64,000 nucleotides of DNA from assembly GCF_012395255.1 (NCBI RefSeq), contig NZ_JAAZQD010000001.1:124001-188000 (forward strand). Direction: 5' to 3'. The position numbers and the translations under genes are program-made. The notes beneath the pieces are model-generated. The model was given only the letters and a program-made list of their open reading frames with translations. It was not told where the DNA came from and ran no database searches. Source of the stretch: Oleiagrimonas citrea. GTDB lineage: Bacteria > Pseudomonadota > Gammaproteobacteria > Xanthomonadales > Rhodanobacteraceae. Shown in pieces: positions 38,373 through 50,975 of the stretch (its first letter is position 1; each line of letters begins with the position of its first letter).

Positions 38373-41216
38373 GTGAGCGCAAACCTGATCCGCGAATTCA
38401 TGGAATCCTCGCAACTCGGCAGCAACGCCGACTACGTCGAGGAACTGTACGAAACCTGGCTTTCCGACCCGTCGGCGCTTCCCCAATCCTGGGCCGACTA
38501 CTTCGCCAAGCTGCCCCAGAGCCAGAGCGGCGACGTGCCGCATTCGGCCATCATCGCCCGTATCGAGGCCGCGCAACGCCAGCGCGATCGCCACGGCAAC
38601 GCCGGTGTGCCGATGAGCGACGAGCATGCCCGCAAACAAGCCGGCGTGCTGCGCATCATGACCGCCTACCGCTCGCGCGGGCACCTGGGCGCCGATCTCG
38701 ATCCGCTGAAACTGGCCAACAAGCTGCCAGCGCCGGATCTGGGTCTGCCCTTCCACGGCTTGGCCGAATCCGACCTCGACACCGAGTTCGACACCGGCAC
38801 TTACTGCGGCGGCGACGCTGGCCGCATGAAGCTGCGCGATCTGCTGGAGCGCCTGAAGAAGACCTATACGCGGTCGATCGGCGCCGAGTTCATGCACATC
38901 AGCGACCACGAGCAGCGCCGCTGGATCTACTCCCGTCTGGAGAAGGCCGCCGGCGAACCGGGCCTGAGCGATGAAGAGAAGCGCCGCGTGCTTGAGCGCC
39001 TGACCGCCGCCGACGGTCTGGAACGCTACCTGCACACCCGCTACGTCGGCCAGAAGCGCTTCTCGCTGGAAGGCGGAGACAGCCTGATCCCGATGCTCGA
39101 CTCCCTAGTCCGCCGCTGCGGCGAGGATCAGGTCAACGAGCTGGTCATCGGCATGGCCCACCGCGGCCGCCTGAACATGCTGGTAAACATGCTGGGCAAG
39201 CCGCCGTCGGAATTGTTCGACGAATTCGAGGGCAAGTTCCAGCATCCAGACGACCCCGAATACAGCGGCGACGTGAAGTACCACATGGGCTTCTCGGCCG
39301 ACGTGCAGACACCCAGCGGCAACGGCGTGCACCTGGCGATGGCCTTCAATCCGTCGCATCTGGAGATCGTCGACCCGGTGGTGATCGGCTCAGTGCGCGC
39401 ACGCCAGACGCGCCGCGGCGAGGCCTGCCACGACAAGGTCCTGCCGCTGCTGATCCACGGCGATGCCGCCTTCGCCGGCCAGGGCGTGGTGATGGAGACC
39501 CTGCAAATGTCGCAGGCCCGCGGTTTCGCCGTCGGCGGCACCGTCCACGTGGTCATCAACAACCAGGTCGGCTTCACCATCTCCGATCCGCGCGATGCAC
39601 GTTCGACCCTGTACTGCACCGACGTCGCGAAAATGGTCAACGCGCCGGTGTTCCACGTCAACGGCGACGACCCGGAAGCCGTGGTGCAGGTCGCCCAGCT
39701 GGCCTTCGAATTCCGCCGTCAGTTCAAGAAAGACGTGGTCATCGACCTGGTCTGCTACCGCCGCAACGGCCACAACGAAGCCGACGAGCCGGCCGCAACG
39801 CAGCCGCTCATGTACCAGGTCATCCGCAAGCACCCGGTGCCGCGCGCGATCTACGCCGAGCGCCTGGAAAAGGCCGGCGTCATCGACGACAAGCACGCCA
39901 AGGGGCTGGTCGACCGCTACCGCGAACTGCTGGAGAGCGGCGGCCCGGTCACCGACCTGAACACGGAACAGGGCGGCACCGCGTTCTCCTGGAGCCAGCA
40001 CATCGGCGGCAAGCTGGACGAGGACCTCGACACCGGTCTGGACCGCAAGGCCATGTCCGAACTGCTCGATGTCATCCTGAAGACTCCGGAAGACTTCAAG
40101 CTGCAGTCGCGCGTCAACAAGATCTACGAGACACGTCGCGCCATGGCCGCGGGCGAGCAGCCCACCGACTGGGGCTTTGCCGAGAACCTGGCCTACGCCG
40201 GCCTCATCCAGGAAGGCTACGACCTGCGCCTGGTCGGCCAGGATTCGGGCCGCGGCACCTTCTTCCATCGTCACGCCGTGCTGCACGACCAGCAAAGCGG
40301 CAAGACCGCCCTGCCCCTGGCCGACATTGATGCCGAGCGCAACGTCGAGATCATCGACTCGTTGCTCAGTGAGGAAGCGGTGATGGCCTTCGAGTACGGC
40401 TACGCCACCGCCGACCCGAAGACGCTGGTGATCTGGGAAGCGCAGTTCGGCGACTTCGCCAACGGCGCCCAGGTGGTCATCGACCAGTTCATCAGCGCCG
40501 GCGAGTCGAAGTGGAATCGCCTGTGCGGCTTGGTGCTGTATCTCCCGCACGGCTATGAAGGCCAGGGTCCCGAGCATTCCTCGGCGCGCCTGGAGCGCTA
40601 TCTGCAACTGTGCGCGCTCAACAACATGCAGGTGTGCGTGCCGACTACCCCGGCGCAGACCTTCCACATGATCCGTCGGCAGATGCTGCGCCGCGTGCGC
40701 AAGCCGTTGATCGTGATGACGCCGAAGTCGCTGCTGCGCCACAAGCTGGCCGTGTCCAGCCTGGATGAGCTGGCCTCGGGCCAGTTCCAGACTGTGATCG
40801 GTGACCAGCGCCTGAAGCAGGCCAAGAAGGCCAAGCGCGTCGTACTGTGCTCGGGCAAGGTCTACTACGACCTGTTCGAGGAAGCCGAGCAGCGCGAACT
40901 GACCGACGTCGCCGTCGTGCGCGTCGAGCAGCTGTATCCGTTCCCGCGTGAACGCGTGATCGAGGAACTGAACAAGCACGCCGGCGCCAAGGAAGTCATC
41001 TGGTGCCAGGAAGAGCCCATGAATCAGGGCGCGTGGTTCCAGATCCGTCATCATCTGCAGGCCTGCACGGACGGCAAGTACAAGCTGTCCTATGCCGGCC
41101 GCGCGCGCTCCGCCGCACCGGCCTGCGGTCACGCCAACACGCACGCCGCCGAACAGAAGGCGCTGGTCGAACAGGCGCTGGTCGACCCGATCAGCGACGG
41201 CCACACCGCCGAATAA
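38373..41216 (+). CDS. sucA: 2-oxoglutarate dehydrogenase E1 component
   Basis: The 947-residue thiamine-diphosphate enzyme decarboxylates 2-oxoglutarate in the TCA cycle. The N-terminal E2-binding helix (SSQLGSNADYVEELYETWLSDPSALPQSWADYF), the ThDP region (VIGMAHRGRLNMLVNMLGKPP, HGDAAFAGQGVV, VVINNQVGFTIS) and the C-terminal pyrimidine-binding domain (RGTFFHRHAVLHDQ, LPHGYEGQGPEHSSAR) are all present. I choose the GTG at 38373 because it gives the usual short leader before the E2-binding helix; an ATG at 38400 is the alternative. The gene leads the sucA-sucB-lpd unit. Confidence 0.96.
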   Translation: MSANLIREFMESSQLGSNADYVEELYETWLSDPSALPQSWADYFAKLPQSQSGDVPHSAIIARIEAAQRQRDRHGNAGVPMSDEHARKQAGVLRIMTAYRSRGHLGADLDPLKLANKLPAPDLGLPFHGLAESDLDTEFDTGTYCGGDAGRMKLRDLLERLKKTYTRSIGAEFMHISDHEQRRWIYSRLEKAAGEPGLSDEEKRRVLERLTAADGLERYLHTRYVGQKRFSLEGGDSLIPMLDSLVRRCGEDQVNELVIGMAHRGRLNMLVNMLGKPPSELFDEFEGKFQHPDDPEYSGDVKYHMGFSADVQTPSGNGVHLAMAFNPSHLEIVDPVVIGSVRARQTRRGEACHDKVLPLLIHGDAAFAGQGVVMETLQMSQARGFAVGGTVHVVINNQVGFTISDPRDARSTLYCTDVAKMVNAPVFHVNGDDPEAVVQVAQLAFEFRRQFKKDVVIDLVCYRRNGHNEADEPAATQPLMYQVIRKHPVPRAIYAERLEKAGVIDDKHAKGLVDRYRELLESGGPVTDLNTEQGGTAFSWSQHIGGKLDEDLDTGLDRKAMSELLDVILKTPEDFKLQSRVNKIYETRRAMAAGEQPTDWGFAENLAYAGLIQEGYDLRLVGQDSGRGTFFHRHAVLHDQQSGKTALPLADIDAERNVEIIDSLLSEEAVMAFEYGYATADPKTLVIWEAQFGDFANGAQVVIDQFISAGESKWNRLCGLVLYLPHGYEGQGPEHSSARLERYLQLCALNNMQVCVPTTPAQTFHMIRRQMLRRVRKPLIVMTPKSLLRHKLAVSSLDELASGQFQTVIGDQRLKQAKKAKRVVLCSGKVYYDLFEEAEQRELTDVAVVRVEQLYPFPRERVIEELNKHAGAKEVIWCQEEPMNQGAWFQIRHHLQACTDGKYKLSYAGRARSAAPACGHANTHAAEQKALVEQALVDPISDGHTAE

Positions 41217-41264
41217 CCCGTCTCCTCCACACACGCATCACGCCATACTCAACAGGACAACCCC

Positions 41265-43968
<2,704 letters not shown>

Positions 43969-43974
43969 TCCACC

Positions 43975-44004
43975 CGGCCCGCGGCGCACTGCCGCGGGCC
44001 GTTT
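43975..44004 (+). terminator. Terminator of sucA-sucB-lpd
   Basis: An 11-bp perfect GC stem (CGGCCCGCGGC and complement) around a GCACT loop is followed by TTTCCCC just after the lpd stop. Confidence 0.7.
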
Positions 44005-44064
44005 CCCCGCATGCCGTGTCCGCATCCCGCGTCGACGCCATGCCCTACACGGAGGTTCCACGCC

Positions 44065-45066
44065 ATGCGCGACACCTTCCGCGCGTTCCGCATCCACAAC
44101 GACGACGACGGCTATCGCGCCGGCGTCGAGTCCCTGCATCTGGATGACCTCTCGCCAGGCGAGGTCGTGATCCGCACCGCGTATTCGTCGGTGAACTACA
44201 AGGACGCCCTGGCCGGCACCGGCAAAGGCAAGATTCTGCGGACCTTTCCGCTGAATGGCGGCATCGACGTCGCCGGTCACGTGATCGCCTCGACCGACGC
44301 CGCGTTCAAGGAAGGCGACGCCGTACTGTGCACCGGCTGCGGCCTATCCGAAACGCGCGACGGTGGCTACAGCGAAGTCGTGCGCCTGCCCGCGCAGTGG
44401 ACGATTCTCCTGCCCCCCGGACTGAGCCTGAAAGAATCCATGATTCTCGGCACGGCCGGATTCACCGCCGGTCTGGCGCTGCTGCACATGCAGGACAACC
44501 GGCAAAAGCCGGAGCTCGGTCCCATCGCCATCACCGGCGCCACCGGTGGCGTCGGCATGCTCGGCGTGGACATCTTCAGCCAGGCCGGCTACGAGGTGCA
44601 CGCCATCAGCGGCAAGCGCGATCGATTCGACTTCCTGCACGAACTCGGGGCACGGGAATGCCTGGATCGCAAGGAGCTGAATTTCAGCGGCAAGCCGATG
44701 GAATCGGCCCGGTTCGGCGGTGCGTTCGACTGCGTCGGCGGCGACATGCTGGCAGGACTCCTGGCCACCACGGCGCCCTACGGCAACGTGGCCTGCTGCG
44801 GCCTGGCCGCCAGTCCGAAACTCGACACCACGGTCATGCCGTTCATCATCCGCGGCGTGAACCTGCTCGGCGTTGCCTCCGCGGGCACGGCGCGCGACCA
44901 GCGCGAACGCGTATGGCAGCACCTGGCCGACGACTGGAAACCCGCGCACCTCGACCGCATCCATACGCGCACGCTGACCATGGACGCTCTACCGGCGCTG
45001 TTCGAGGACATGCTGGCCGGTCGTTCATTCGGCCGAAGCGTGGTCCAGATCACACCCAAGGACTGA
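44065..45066 (+). CDS. acuI: YhdH/AcuI-type acrylyl-CoA reductase
   Basis: The 333-residue medium-chain reductase belongs to the YhdH/YhfP quinone-oxidoreductase group, which includes NADPH-dependent acrylyl-CoA reductase AcuI. The opening FRAFRIHNDDDGYRAGVESLHLDDLSPGEVVIRTAYSSVNYKDALAGTG and the nucleotide loop ITGATGGVGMLGVDIF are typical. It has no structural zinc site. The ATG at 44065 has GGAGG upstream. It stands alone between the lpd terminator and the response regulator promoter. Confidence 0.88.
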   Translation: MRDTFRAFRIHNDDDGYRAGVESLHLDDLSPGEVVIRTAYSSVNYKDALAGTGKGKILRTFPLNGGIDVAGHVIASTDAAFKEGDAVLCTGCGLSETRDGGYSEVVRLPAQWTILLPPGLSLKESMILGTAGFTAGLALLHMQDNRQKPELGPIAITGATGGVGMLGVDIFSQAGYEVHAISGKRDRFDFLHELGARECLDRKELNFSGKPMESARFGGAFDCVGGDMLAGLLATTAPYGNVACCGLAASPKLDTTVMPFIIRGVNLLGVASAGTARDQRERVWQHLADDWKPAHLDRIHTRTLTMDALPALFEDMLAGRSFGRSVVQITPKD

Positions 45067-45132
45067 TATTTCACTTCAACTTGGGCTCACAATCCATTCA
45101 ATGCAAAACCCTTTTTCCGGACCATTTTTGGC

Positions 45133-45161
45133 TTGGCCGGAACACGCGGGGGACGTAGAAT
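45133..45161 (+). promoter_or_regulatory. Sigma-70 promoter of the CheY-like regulator
   Basis: TTGGCC (45133-45138) and TAGAAT (45156-45161) are separated by the optimal 17 bp, about 47 bases before the ATG. Confidence 0.65.
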
Positions 45162-45208
45162 GGACCGTATTGTTTTTTTCACCACACACGCAGCATGGGG
45201 AATCCTAC

Positions 45209-45574
45209 ATGGCGCGCATTCTGATCGTTGACGACTCGCCGTCGCAGTTGCTGGGCATCAAGCGAATCGTCGAACAGCTCGGCCACGAGGCCATGACCGC
45301 CGAAGATGGCGCCGCCGGCGTCGAGGCCGCCAAGCGCGAAAAGCCGGACCTCATCCTGATGGACGTGGTCATGCCGAACCTCAACGGTTTCCAGGCCACG
45401 CGTACTATCAGCAAGGACGAGGAGACCTCGCACATTCCGATCGTGCTGGTCACCACCAAGAACCAGGACACGGACCGCGTCTGGGGCATGCGCCAGGGCG
45501 CCAAGGGCTACGTGACGAAGCCGATCAACGAAGGCGAGTTGTCCAAGACCATCCAGGAACTGCTGGCCGACTGA
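45209..45574 (+). CDS. CheY-like single-domain response regulator (PilH-like)
   Basis: The 121-residue protein is a lone receiver domain: MARILIVDDSPSQLLGIKRIVEQLGHEAMTAEDG, phosphoacceptor Asp52 (LILMDVVMPNLNGFQATR), conserved Thr (VLVTTKNQDTDRVWGMRQGAKGYVTKP) and Lys. The sequence is close to PilH/PilG regulators of twitching motility, but here it is not in a pil-chp cluster, having its own promoter and terminator. It could act in type IV pilus control or other signalling. Confidence 0.88.
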   Translation: MARILIVDDSPSQLLGIKRIVEQLGHEAMTAEDGAAGVEAAKREKPDLILMDVVMPNLNGFQATRTISKDEETSHIPIVLVTTKNQDTDRVWGMRQGAKGYVTKPINEGELSKTIQELLAD

Positions 45575-45593
45575 GTCCGCACGCTTCCCGATG

Positions 45594-45633
45594 GCACAAA
45601 AAAACGGAGCCAAGCGGCTCCGTTTTTTTGTGC
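45594..45633. terminator. Bidirectional terminator between the CheY-like gene and dnaJ-like gene
   Basis: A perfect 18-bp inverted repeat (GCAC, seven A, CGGAGCC and complements) around an AAGC loop provides T7 runs on both strands for two convergent genes. Confidence 0.92.
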
Positions 45634-45658
45634 GCGGGAATTACCCCACAACGAACCA

Positions 45659-46561
45659 TCACCGCGGATCGTAATCCGGGAAGGCCTTGCTGAATGCCTC
45701 GTACGCGGCCTTGTTCTCGTCGCTGTCGGCCGGTGGCGCATGGATCTCCAGCGTGACCAACTGGTCGCCCGCGGTCTTGCCCGGCAAACCGCGCCCCTTC
45801 AGGCGCAGTTTGCGGCCACTCTGCGAACCCGCGGGAATCTGCAGATCGACCGTTCCACCCAGCGTCGGCACCGGAACCTTCGCGCCCAGCGCAGCTTCCC
45901 ATGGCGTGATCGCCAGCGTGAACCCGACGTTCCGCCCATCGAGACGGAAGCGTGAATCGGGACGAATGCCGACCTCCAGCATCAGATCGCCGGACGGGCC
46001 ACCCGCCATGCCCGGATGTCCCTGACCGCTGAGCCGGATCACCTTGCCGGATTCGATACCCGCGGGAATCTTCACTTCCAGCACGCGTTCATCGCCGGCG
46101 CCATCGTGCAGGCTGACACGCGTGCTGCCGCCCGCGTAGGCCGTATGCAGATCGATGTCGATGTGCGCCTTCACGTCGCGTCCGCGCATCGGGCGCTGCT
46201 GATGCGCCCCGGCATGACGCGCCGCGCCGCGACCGAACAGCGACTCGAAGAAATCGCTGAAATCGCCGCCGCCGAAGTCGAACTGCGCACCACCACCGCC
46301 CTGCCCCCAGCCCGGCGGGGGCTGGAACGAGTCGCCGCCTCGGTAACCGCCCGCGCGCAGTTGATCGTAGGACGCACGCTTCTGCTTGTCCTTCAGGACC
46401 TCATGGGCCTCGTTGATCGCCTTGAACTTCTCCTCGGCATCCGGCTCCTTGTTGCGATCCGGGTGGTACTTGCGCGCCAGCTTTCGGTACGCCGTGCGAA
46501 TGTCGGACTCGCTGGCCGAACTATCGACGCCGAGGATGTCGTAGTAATCCTTGAACTCCAT
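45659..46561 (-). CDS. cbpA: CbpA-type DnaJ co-chaperone
   Basis: The 300-residue protein has an N-terminal J domain with HPD (YRKLARKYHPDRNKE), a Gly/Phe-rich segment (about 75-115, GGGGAQFDFGGGDFSDFFESLFG), and two C-terminal substrate-binding domains. The zinc-finger region of DnaJ is missing, which defines the CbpA class. It stimulates DnaK ATPase. It follows the Hsp20 gene by about 100 bases on the same strand, so both may respond to heat shock. Confidence 0.92.
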   Translation of the reverse strand: MEFKDYYDILGVDSSASESDIRTAYRKLARKYHPDRNKEPDAEEKFKAINEAHEVLKDKQKRASYDQLRAGGYRGGDSFQPPPGWGQGGGGAQFDFGGGDFSDFFESLFGRGAARHAGAHQQRPMRGRDVKAHIDIDLHTAYAGGSTRVSLHDGAGDERVLEVKIPAGIESGKVIRLSGQGHPGMAGGPSGDLMLEVGIRPDSRFRLDGRNVGFTLAITPWEAALGAKVPVPTLGGTVDLQIPAGSQSGRKLRLKGRGLPGKTAGDQLVTLEIHAPPADSDENKAAYEAFSKAFPDYDPR

Positions 46562-46667
46562 CGGGACTCCTCAAACAAAAACGGCACGGATGAACCGCGC
46601 CGCGACAAAGACCCTGCGCGCGCGAAGACGCGACGCGCAGGGCTGCGTGACACGGAACGTACGCAGT

Positions 46668-47120
46668 TTACTCGCCTGCGTCGATATTGATGCGACGAGG
46701 CGTGCTTTCGGGCTTCTTGGGAATGCGGATTTCCAGCACGCCGTGACGCCCCTTGGCGCTGACACCGTCGGCGTCGGCACTGTCGGGCAGCGCGAAACGG
46801 CGGTAGAACACGCCGTGCGAACGCTCCACGCGGGTGTACTTGTCGCTCTTCTCGCGACTCTCGTTGCGGCGCTCGCCGCGGATCGAGAGGATGCCCTTGT
46901 CCATGCTGATCTCGATGTCCTTCGGATCCACGCCGGGGATATCGGCGAAGATCACGAAACCGTCACTTTCCTCGCGGATATCGACGCGCGGTGTCCACTG
47001 ACTCGTGACCACATCGGACTGATCGCCGGTGTCCTCGCCAAAGTAGCGCTCGAGCATCTGCTTGAAGTCCTTGTGCAGACCGCCCTGATTGTTCCAAGGA
47101 TGGTAACGGGTGATACTCAT
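46668..47120 (-). CDS. Small heat shock protein, Hsp20/alpha-crystallin family
   Basis: The 150-residue chaperone has the alpha-crystallin domain (WTPRVDIREESDGFVIFADIPGVDPKDIEISMDKGILSIRGERR through GVLEIRIPKKPES) and a C-terminal tail. sHsps hold unfolded proteins for refolding by DnaK/DnaJ. The ATG has AAGGAG at good spacing. A sigma-32-type promoter lies just upstream (47169-47196), and a cbpA-like gene follows. Confidence 0.94.
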   Translation of the reverse strand: MSITRYHPWNNQGGLHKDFKQMLERYFGEDTGDQSDVVTSQWTPRVDIREESDGFVIFADIPGVDPKDIEISMDKGILSIRGERRNESREKSDKYTRVERSHGVFYRRFALPDSADADGVSAKGRHGVLEIRIPKKPESTPRRINIDAGE

Positions 47121-47168
47121 GACGATGTCTCCTTGATGGGGTGCGGGACCGTACCCGCTTGTCTGGCA

Positions 47169-47196
47169 AGATGGGTGCCCGCGCGAGGCTTTCAAG
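47169..47196 (-). promoter_or_regulatory. Sigma-32 (heat-shock) promoter of hsp20
   Basis: Reading the minus strand, CTTGAAA (47190-47196), a 13-bp spacer, and ACCCATCT (47169-47176) match the sigma-32 consensus CTTGAAA/CCCCATNT in all but one position. It is in the divergent gap between hsp20 and the peroxiredoxin gene and points toward hsp20. Confidence 0.85.
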
Positions 47197-47240
47197 TAGA
47201 CGCCCTGCCACCGCAGCATTCCCCAAGGAGAACGAGACTC

Positions 47241-47726
47241 ATGACCATCTGCGTCGGAGAACGCATCCCCCACGCCACCCTCACCCGCATCCGCGACGGT
47301 GTCGACGTCGTCACCAGCGAGGAAGTCTTCGACGACCGCAAGGTCGTCCTGTTCGCGGTACCCGGCGCCTTCACGCCGACCTGCTCCGAACAGCACCTTC
47401 CGGGCTACATCCAGCACATGCCGCAGTTCCGGGAACACGGCATCGAGGTCGCCTGCATGGCCGTTAACGACGCCTTCGTCATGGATGCCTGGGCACGCTC
47501 GCAGAACGTGCCGGACGACCTTGTCATGCTCGCCGACGGCAATGCCGAGCTGACCCGCGCACTGGGGCTGGAACTGGACGGCAGCGGATTCGGCATGGGC
47601 CTGCGCGCCCAGCGCTTCGCGCTCTACGCCGAGGATGCCGTGGTGAAGATCCTGCATGTGGAGGCGCCGGGCGAGTTCCGGGTCTCCAGCGCCGAAGCCA
47701 TGCTGCAGGCCATCAAGGCCCGCTGA
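47241..47726 (+). CDS. Peroxiredoxin, Prx5/AhpE-like (glutaredoxin-type)
   Basis: The 161-residue thiol peroxidase has the Prx5 signature PGAFTPTCSEQHLPGY with peroxidatic Cys48, and GIEVACMAVNDAFVMDAWA. It reduces H2O2 and organic hydroperoxides, probably with glutaredoxin or thioredoxin as reductant. The ATG has AAGGAG upstream. It diverges from hsp20, pairing oxidative and heat-stress genes back to back. Confidence 0.93.
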   Translation: MTICVGERIPHATLTRIRDGVDVVTSEEVFDDRKVVLFAVPGAFTPTCSEQHLPGYIQHMPQFREHGIEVACMAVNDAFVMDAWARSQNVPDDLVMLADGNAELTRALGLELDGSGFGMGLRAQRFALYAEDAVVKILHVEAPGEFRVSSAEAMLQAIKAR

Positions 47727-47734
47727 CACGAAAA

Positions 47735-47763
47735 AGCCGGCGGGTTGCTACAACCCGCCGGCT
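47735..47763 (-). terminator. Terminator of gyrA
   Basis: A 13-bp perfect stem (AGCCGGCGGGTTG and complement) with a three-base loop is followed on the minus strand by TTTTCG. It lies between convergent gyrA and the peroxiredoxin gene. Confidence 0.85.
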
Positions 47764-47784
47764 CCGATTCCCCGCAAAGACGAA

Positions 47785-50427
47785 CTACTCGCCCTGTGGC
47801 GCCGCCGGATCGCCTTCTGCATCGGCAGCCGGCGCGGCCGGATCGACCGTCACTTCATCCGAAGCGGTTTCACCACCGGCTTCGCCCTCGACGTCTTCGG
47901 CATCCTCTTCGACTTCCAGACGAACCACACCGACCAGATGCTCGTCCTTGGGCAGACGGATCAGCGTCACGCCCTGAGTATTGCGACCCAGCTGCGAGAT
48001 CTCCGCCACGCGTGTGCGCACGAGCGTGCCCTGATTGGAGATCAGCATCAACTCATGGTCGTCGGTCACCTGCACCGCAGCCACCAACGGGCCATTGCGG
48101 TCCGAGCACTTGATGCCGAGTACGCCCTGGATGCCGCGTCCCTTGGTCGGGAAGTCCTCCAGCGGCGTGCGCTTGCCGTAGCCATGCTCGGTGGCAGTGA
48201 GGATGTCGCCCTCGCGCGCCACGATCATCGACACCACCTGCGCGCCGTCGGCCAGACGCATGCCACGCACGCCGCCAGCGGTACGGCCCATGGAACGAAC
48301 CTCGCTCTCGGCAAAACGCACCGTCTTGCCGTTGGAGGCGAACAGCATCACGTCGCGGTCGCCGTTGGTCAGCTCGGCGCCGACCAGTGCGTCATCGTCG
48401 CCCAGCTTGATGGCGATCTTGCCCTTCTGCAGCTGGAAGGCGAACTCGGTCAGCGGCGTCTTCTTGACGGTGCCGTTGCGGGTCGCGAAGAACACGTAGC
48501 GACCTTCTTCGTATTCGCGCACCGGCAGCACGGCCTGGACATACTCGTCCTTGGCCAGCGGCAGCAGGTTCACGATCGGCTTGCCGCGTGCCTGGGGACC
48601 CGATTCGGGAATCTGGTAGACCTTGAGCCAGTAGACGCGACCGGTGCTGGTGAACGTCAGCAGGGTGTCGTGAGTGTTGACCACCCACAGCTGCTCGACG
48701 AAATCCTCGTCCTTCAGCGCCGATGCCGAACGCCCCTTGCCACCGCGCTTCTGCGCGCGGTAGGTGGTCGCCGGCTGGCGTTTCACGTAGCCGGTGTGCG
48801 ACAGCGTGACCACCACGTCCTCGGGCGCGATCAGGTCGAGCACATTGAGATCTTCCTGCGAGTGCTGGATCTCGGTGCGGCGCGGATCGCCGTAGTCGTT
48901 CTTGATGGCTTCCAGCTCCTCGCGGATCACCGTGAGCAGCTTGTCCGGATCCTCGAGAATGGCGATCAGGCCGCGGATCACGTCCAGCAGCTGACGATAC
49001 TCGTCGCTGAGCTTCTCCTGCTCCAGCCCGGTCAGGCGATGCAGACGCATAGCCAGGATTTCCTGCGCCTGTTTATCGGACAACTGGTAGCCGTCGTCCT
49101 TCAGGCCGTCGCGCGGGTCCATGTCCTCGGGACGAGAGGCTTCGGCACCTGCCGCCTGCAGCAGCGAACCGACCATGCCCGGCTCCCAGCGACGCGCCAG
49201 CATACGCTCGCGCGCCATCTGCGGCGAATCGGACGTCTTGATCAGCTCGATCATCTCGTCGATGTTGGCGAGCGCGACGGTCAAACCTTCCAGCAAGTGC
49301 GCACGCGCACGCGCCTTGCGCAGTTCGAAGATGGTGCGGCGGGTCACCACCTCGCGGCGATGGCGGATGAAGGCTTCCAGCGCCTGCTTGAGATCCAGCA
49401 GCTGCGGACGGCCGTCCAGCAGCGCGACCATGTTGATGCCGAAGGTCACCTGCAGCTGGGTCTGCTGGAACAGGTTGTTCAGCACCACGTCGGCCATGGC
49501 GTCCTTGCGCACCTCGATGACCACGCGCATGCCGTCCTTGTCGGACTCATCGCGCAGCTCGGAGATGCCCTCGATCTTCTTTTCCTTGACCAGCTCGGCG
49601 ATCTTCTCGATCAGCCGCGCCTTGTTCACCTGGTACGGCAACTCGGTGACGATGATGGTCTCACGGCCGTTCGGCTCGGTCTCGACCTCGGCCTTGGCGC
49701 GCACCAGGATACGGCCGCGACCGGTGCGGTAAGCCTGCACGATGCCGGCCGCGCCGTTGATGATGCCGGCGGTCGGGAAATCCGGCCCCGGGATGTACTC
49801 CATCAGCTCGTCGATACCCAGCGTGGGCTCGTCGATCAATGCGATGGTCGCCGAGATTGTTTCGCTGAGATTGTGCGGCGGAATGTTGGTGGCCATGCCC
49901 ACCGCGATACCGGCCGAGCCGTTGACCAGCAGCGCCGGCACCTTGGTCGGCAGCACCAGCGGCTCGCTTTCGGATTCGTCGTAGTTGGGTCCGAAGTCGA
50001 CCGTTTCCTTGTCGATGTCCGCCAGCAGCTCATGAGTAAGCTTGGACATGCGCACTTCGGTGTAACGCATGGCTGCGGCATTATCGCCATCGACCGAACC
50101 GAAGTTGCCCTGGCCATCGACCAGCATGTAGCGCAACGAGAACGGCTGCGCCATGCGCACGATGGCGTCGTAGACCGAGGAATCGCCGTGCGGATGGTAT
50201 TTACCGATAACGTCACCGACCACGCGGGCCGACTTTTTATAGGATTTGTTCCAGGCGTTGCCAAGCTCGTTCATCGCGTACAGCACGCGTCGATGCACCG
50301 GCTTGAGACCGTCGCGCGCATCGGGCAAGGCACGCCCGACGATCACGCTCATGGCGTAGTCGAGATAGCTCTGACGCATCTCGTCTTCGATGTTGACGCG
50401 AATCACTTCTTTGGCGAGTTCTGCCAT
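47785..50427 (-). CDS. gyrA: DNA gyrase subunit A
   Basis: The 880-residue subunit breaks and rejoins DNA with catalytic Tyr122 ([10 protein letters not shown]). The quinolone region reads [17 protein letters not shown] with Ser83 and Asp87 as in sensitive E. coli, but Ser at position 84 instead of Ala. The C-terminal DNA-wrapping domain has the GyrA box QKRGGKG. The start [36 protein letters not shown] is canonical. The acidic, Ala/Pro-rich tail after the last blade (about residues 840-880) is longer than the core needs. An extended -10 (TGGTATACT) lies upstream at 50513-50521. Confidence 0.97.
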   Translation of the reverse strand: MAELAKEVIRVNIEDEMRQSYLDYAMSVIVGRALPDARDGLKPVHRRVLYAMNELGNAWNKSYKKSARVVGDVIGKYHPHGDSSVYDAIVRMAQPFSLRYMLVDGQGNFGSVDGDNAAAMRYTEVRMSKLTHELLADIDKETVDFGPNYDESESEPLVLPTKVPALLVNGSAGIAVGMATNIPPHNLSETISATIALIDEPTLGIDELMEYIPGPDFPTAGIINGAAGIVQAYRTGRGRILVRAKAEVETEPNGRETIIVTELPYQVNKARLIEKIAELVKEKKIEGISELRDESDKDGMRVVIEVRKDAMADVVLNNLFQQTQLQVTFGINMVALLDGRPQLLDLKQALEAFIRHRREVVTRRTIFELRKARARAHLLEGLTVALANIDEMIELIKTSDSPQMARERMLARRWEPGMVGSLLQAAGAEASRPEDMDPRDGLKDDGYQLSDKQAQEILAMRLHRLTGLEQEKLSDEYRQLLDVIRGLIAILEDPDKLLTVIREELEAIKNDYGDPRRTEIQHSQEDLNVLDLIAPEDVVVTLSHTGYVKRQPATTYRAQKRGGKGRSASALKDEDFVEQLWVVNTHDTLLTFTSTGRVYWLKVYQIPESGPQARGKPIVNLLPLAKDEYVQAVLPVREYEEGRYVFFATRNGTVKKTPLTEFAFQLQKGKIAIKLGDDDALVGAELTNGDRDVMLFASNGKTVRFAESEVRSMGRTAGGVRGMRLADGAQVVSMIVAREGDILTATEHGYGKRTPLEDFPTKGRGIQGVLGIKCSDRNGPLVAAVQVTDDHELMLISNQGTLVRTRVAEISQLGRNTQGVTLIRLPKDEHLVGVVRLEVEEDAEDVEGEAGGETASDEVTVDPAAPAADAEGDPAAPQGE

Positions 50428-50512
50428 TCCTGCTTCCCTGAAATCTGACCGACAAGGGCCCCGAACGCGGCTTGGAAACGCGCCTTTGCTCGCCTCGGGG
50501 AACAACCCGCCG

Positions 50513-50521
50513 AGTATACCA
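50513..50521 (-). promoter_or_regulatory. Extended -10 promoter of gyrA
   Basis: TGGTATACT on the minus strand fits the extended -10 pattern TGnTATAAT with one mismatch, about 85 bases upstream of the gyrA ATG. No clear -35 is needed for such promoters. Confidence 0.5.
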
Positions 50522-50576
50522 CATCAGCCACTTTCTTTCCCGATAAAACCTCAATTATTTCAGTTGCTTGCAGAAA

Positions 50577-50975
50577 CTATTCGACGCGTCGAAAGACCAC
50601 CCTCCGCGCACCCGCGAAATTAGCCAGCGCGGCCACGCAAGAACCGGCCGCGACGCCGAGTGCGGGCCACGAACGCGCGGTCTGCGACAGGGCCAGCACC
50701 AGCGCGTAGGTCCCGTAGTTGATGACCGCGCCGACACCCATGACCGCCATCCATCGCAGCCACTCGCGATGCGCGTCGTCGCCGCGACGATGAGCGAAGC
50801 TGAAGTGTCGGTTCCACCACCAGGTCACGCTGGCGGCGACCAGAAACGAGGGAACTCGGGCCAGATACGGGTCCCACCCGCCCATCCGCACCAGCGTCTG
50901 CACGATGCCGGCATCGACGATGAAGCCGATGACGCCGCCGACGGCGAACAGCGAAGCTTCTCGTGCCAGCCTCAC
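50577..50975 (-). CDS. GtrA-family membrane protein
   Basis: The 132-residue protein has four membrane helices, beginning [20 protein letters not shown] and including [23 protein letters not shown], the core GtrA motif. GtrA proteins are thought to flip polyprenyl-linked sugars or otherwise assist cell-surface glycosylation. The GTG start overlaps the mtnA stop by four bases (GTGA), so it is read directly after mtnA, an unusual partner. No glycosyltransferase is adjacent. Confidence 0.85.
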   Translation of the reverse strand: MRLAREASLFAVGGVIGFIVDAGIVQTLVRMGGWDPYLARVPSFLVAASVTWWWNRHFSFAHRRGDDAHREWLRWMAVMGVGAVINYGTYALVLALSQTARSWPALGVAAGSCVAALANFAGARRVVFRRVE

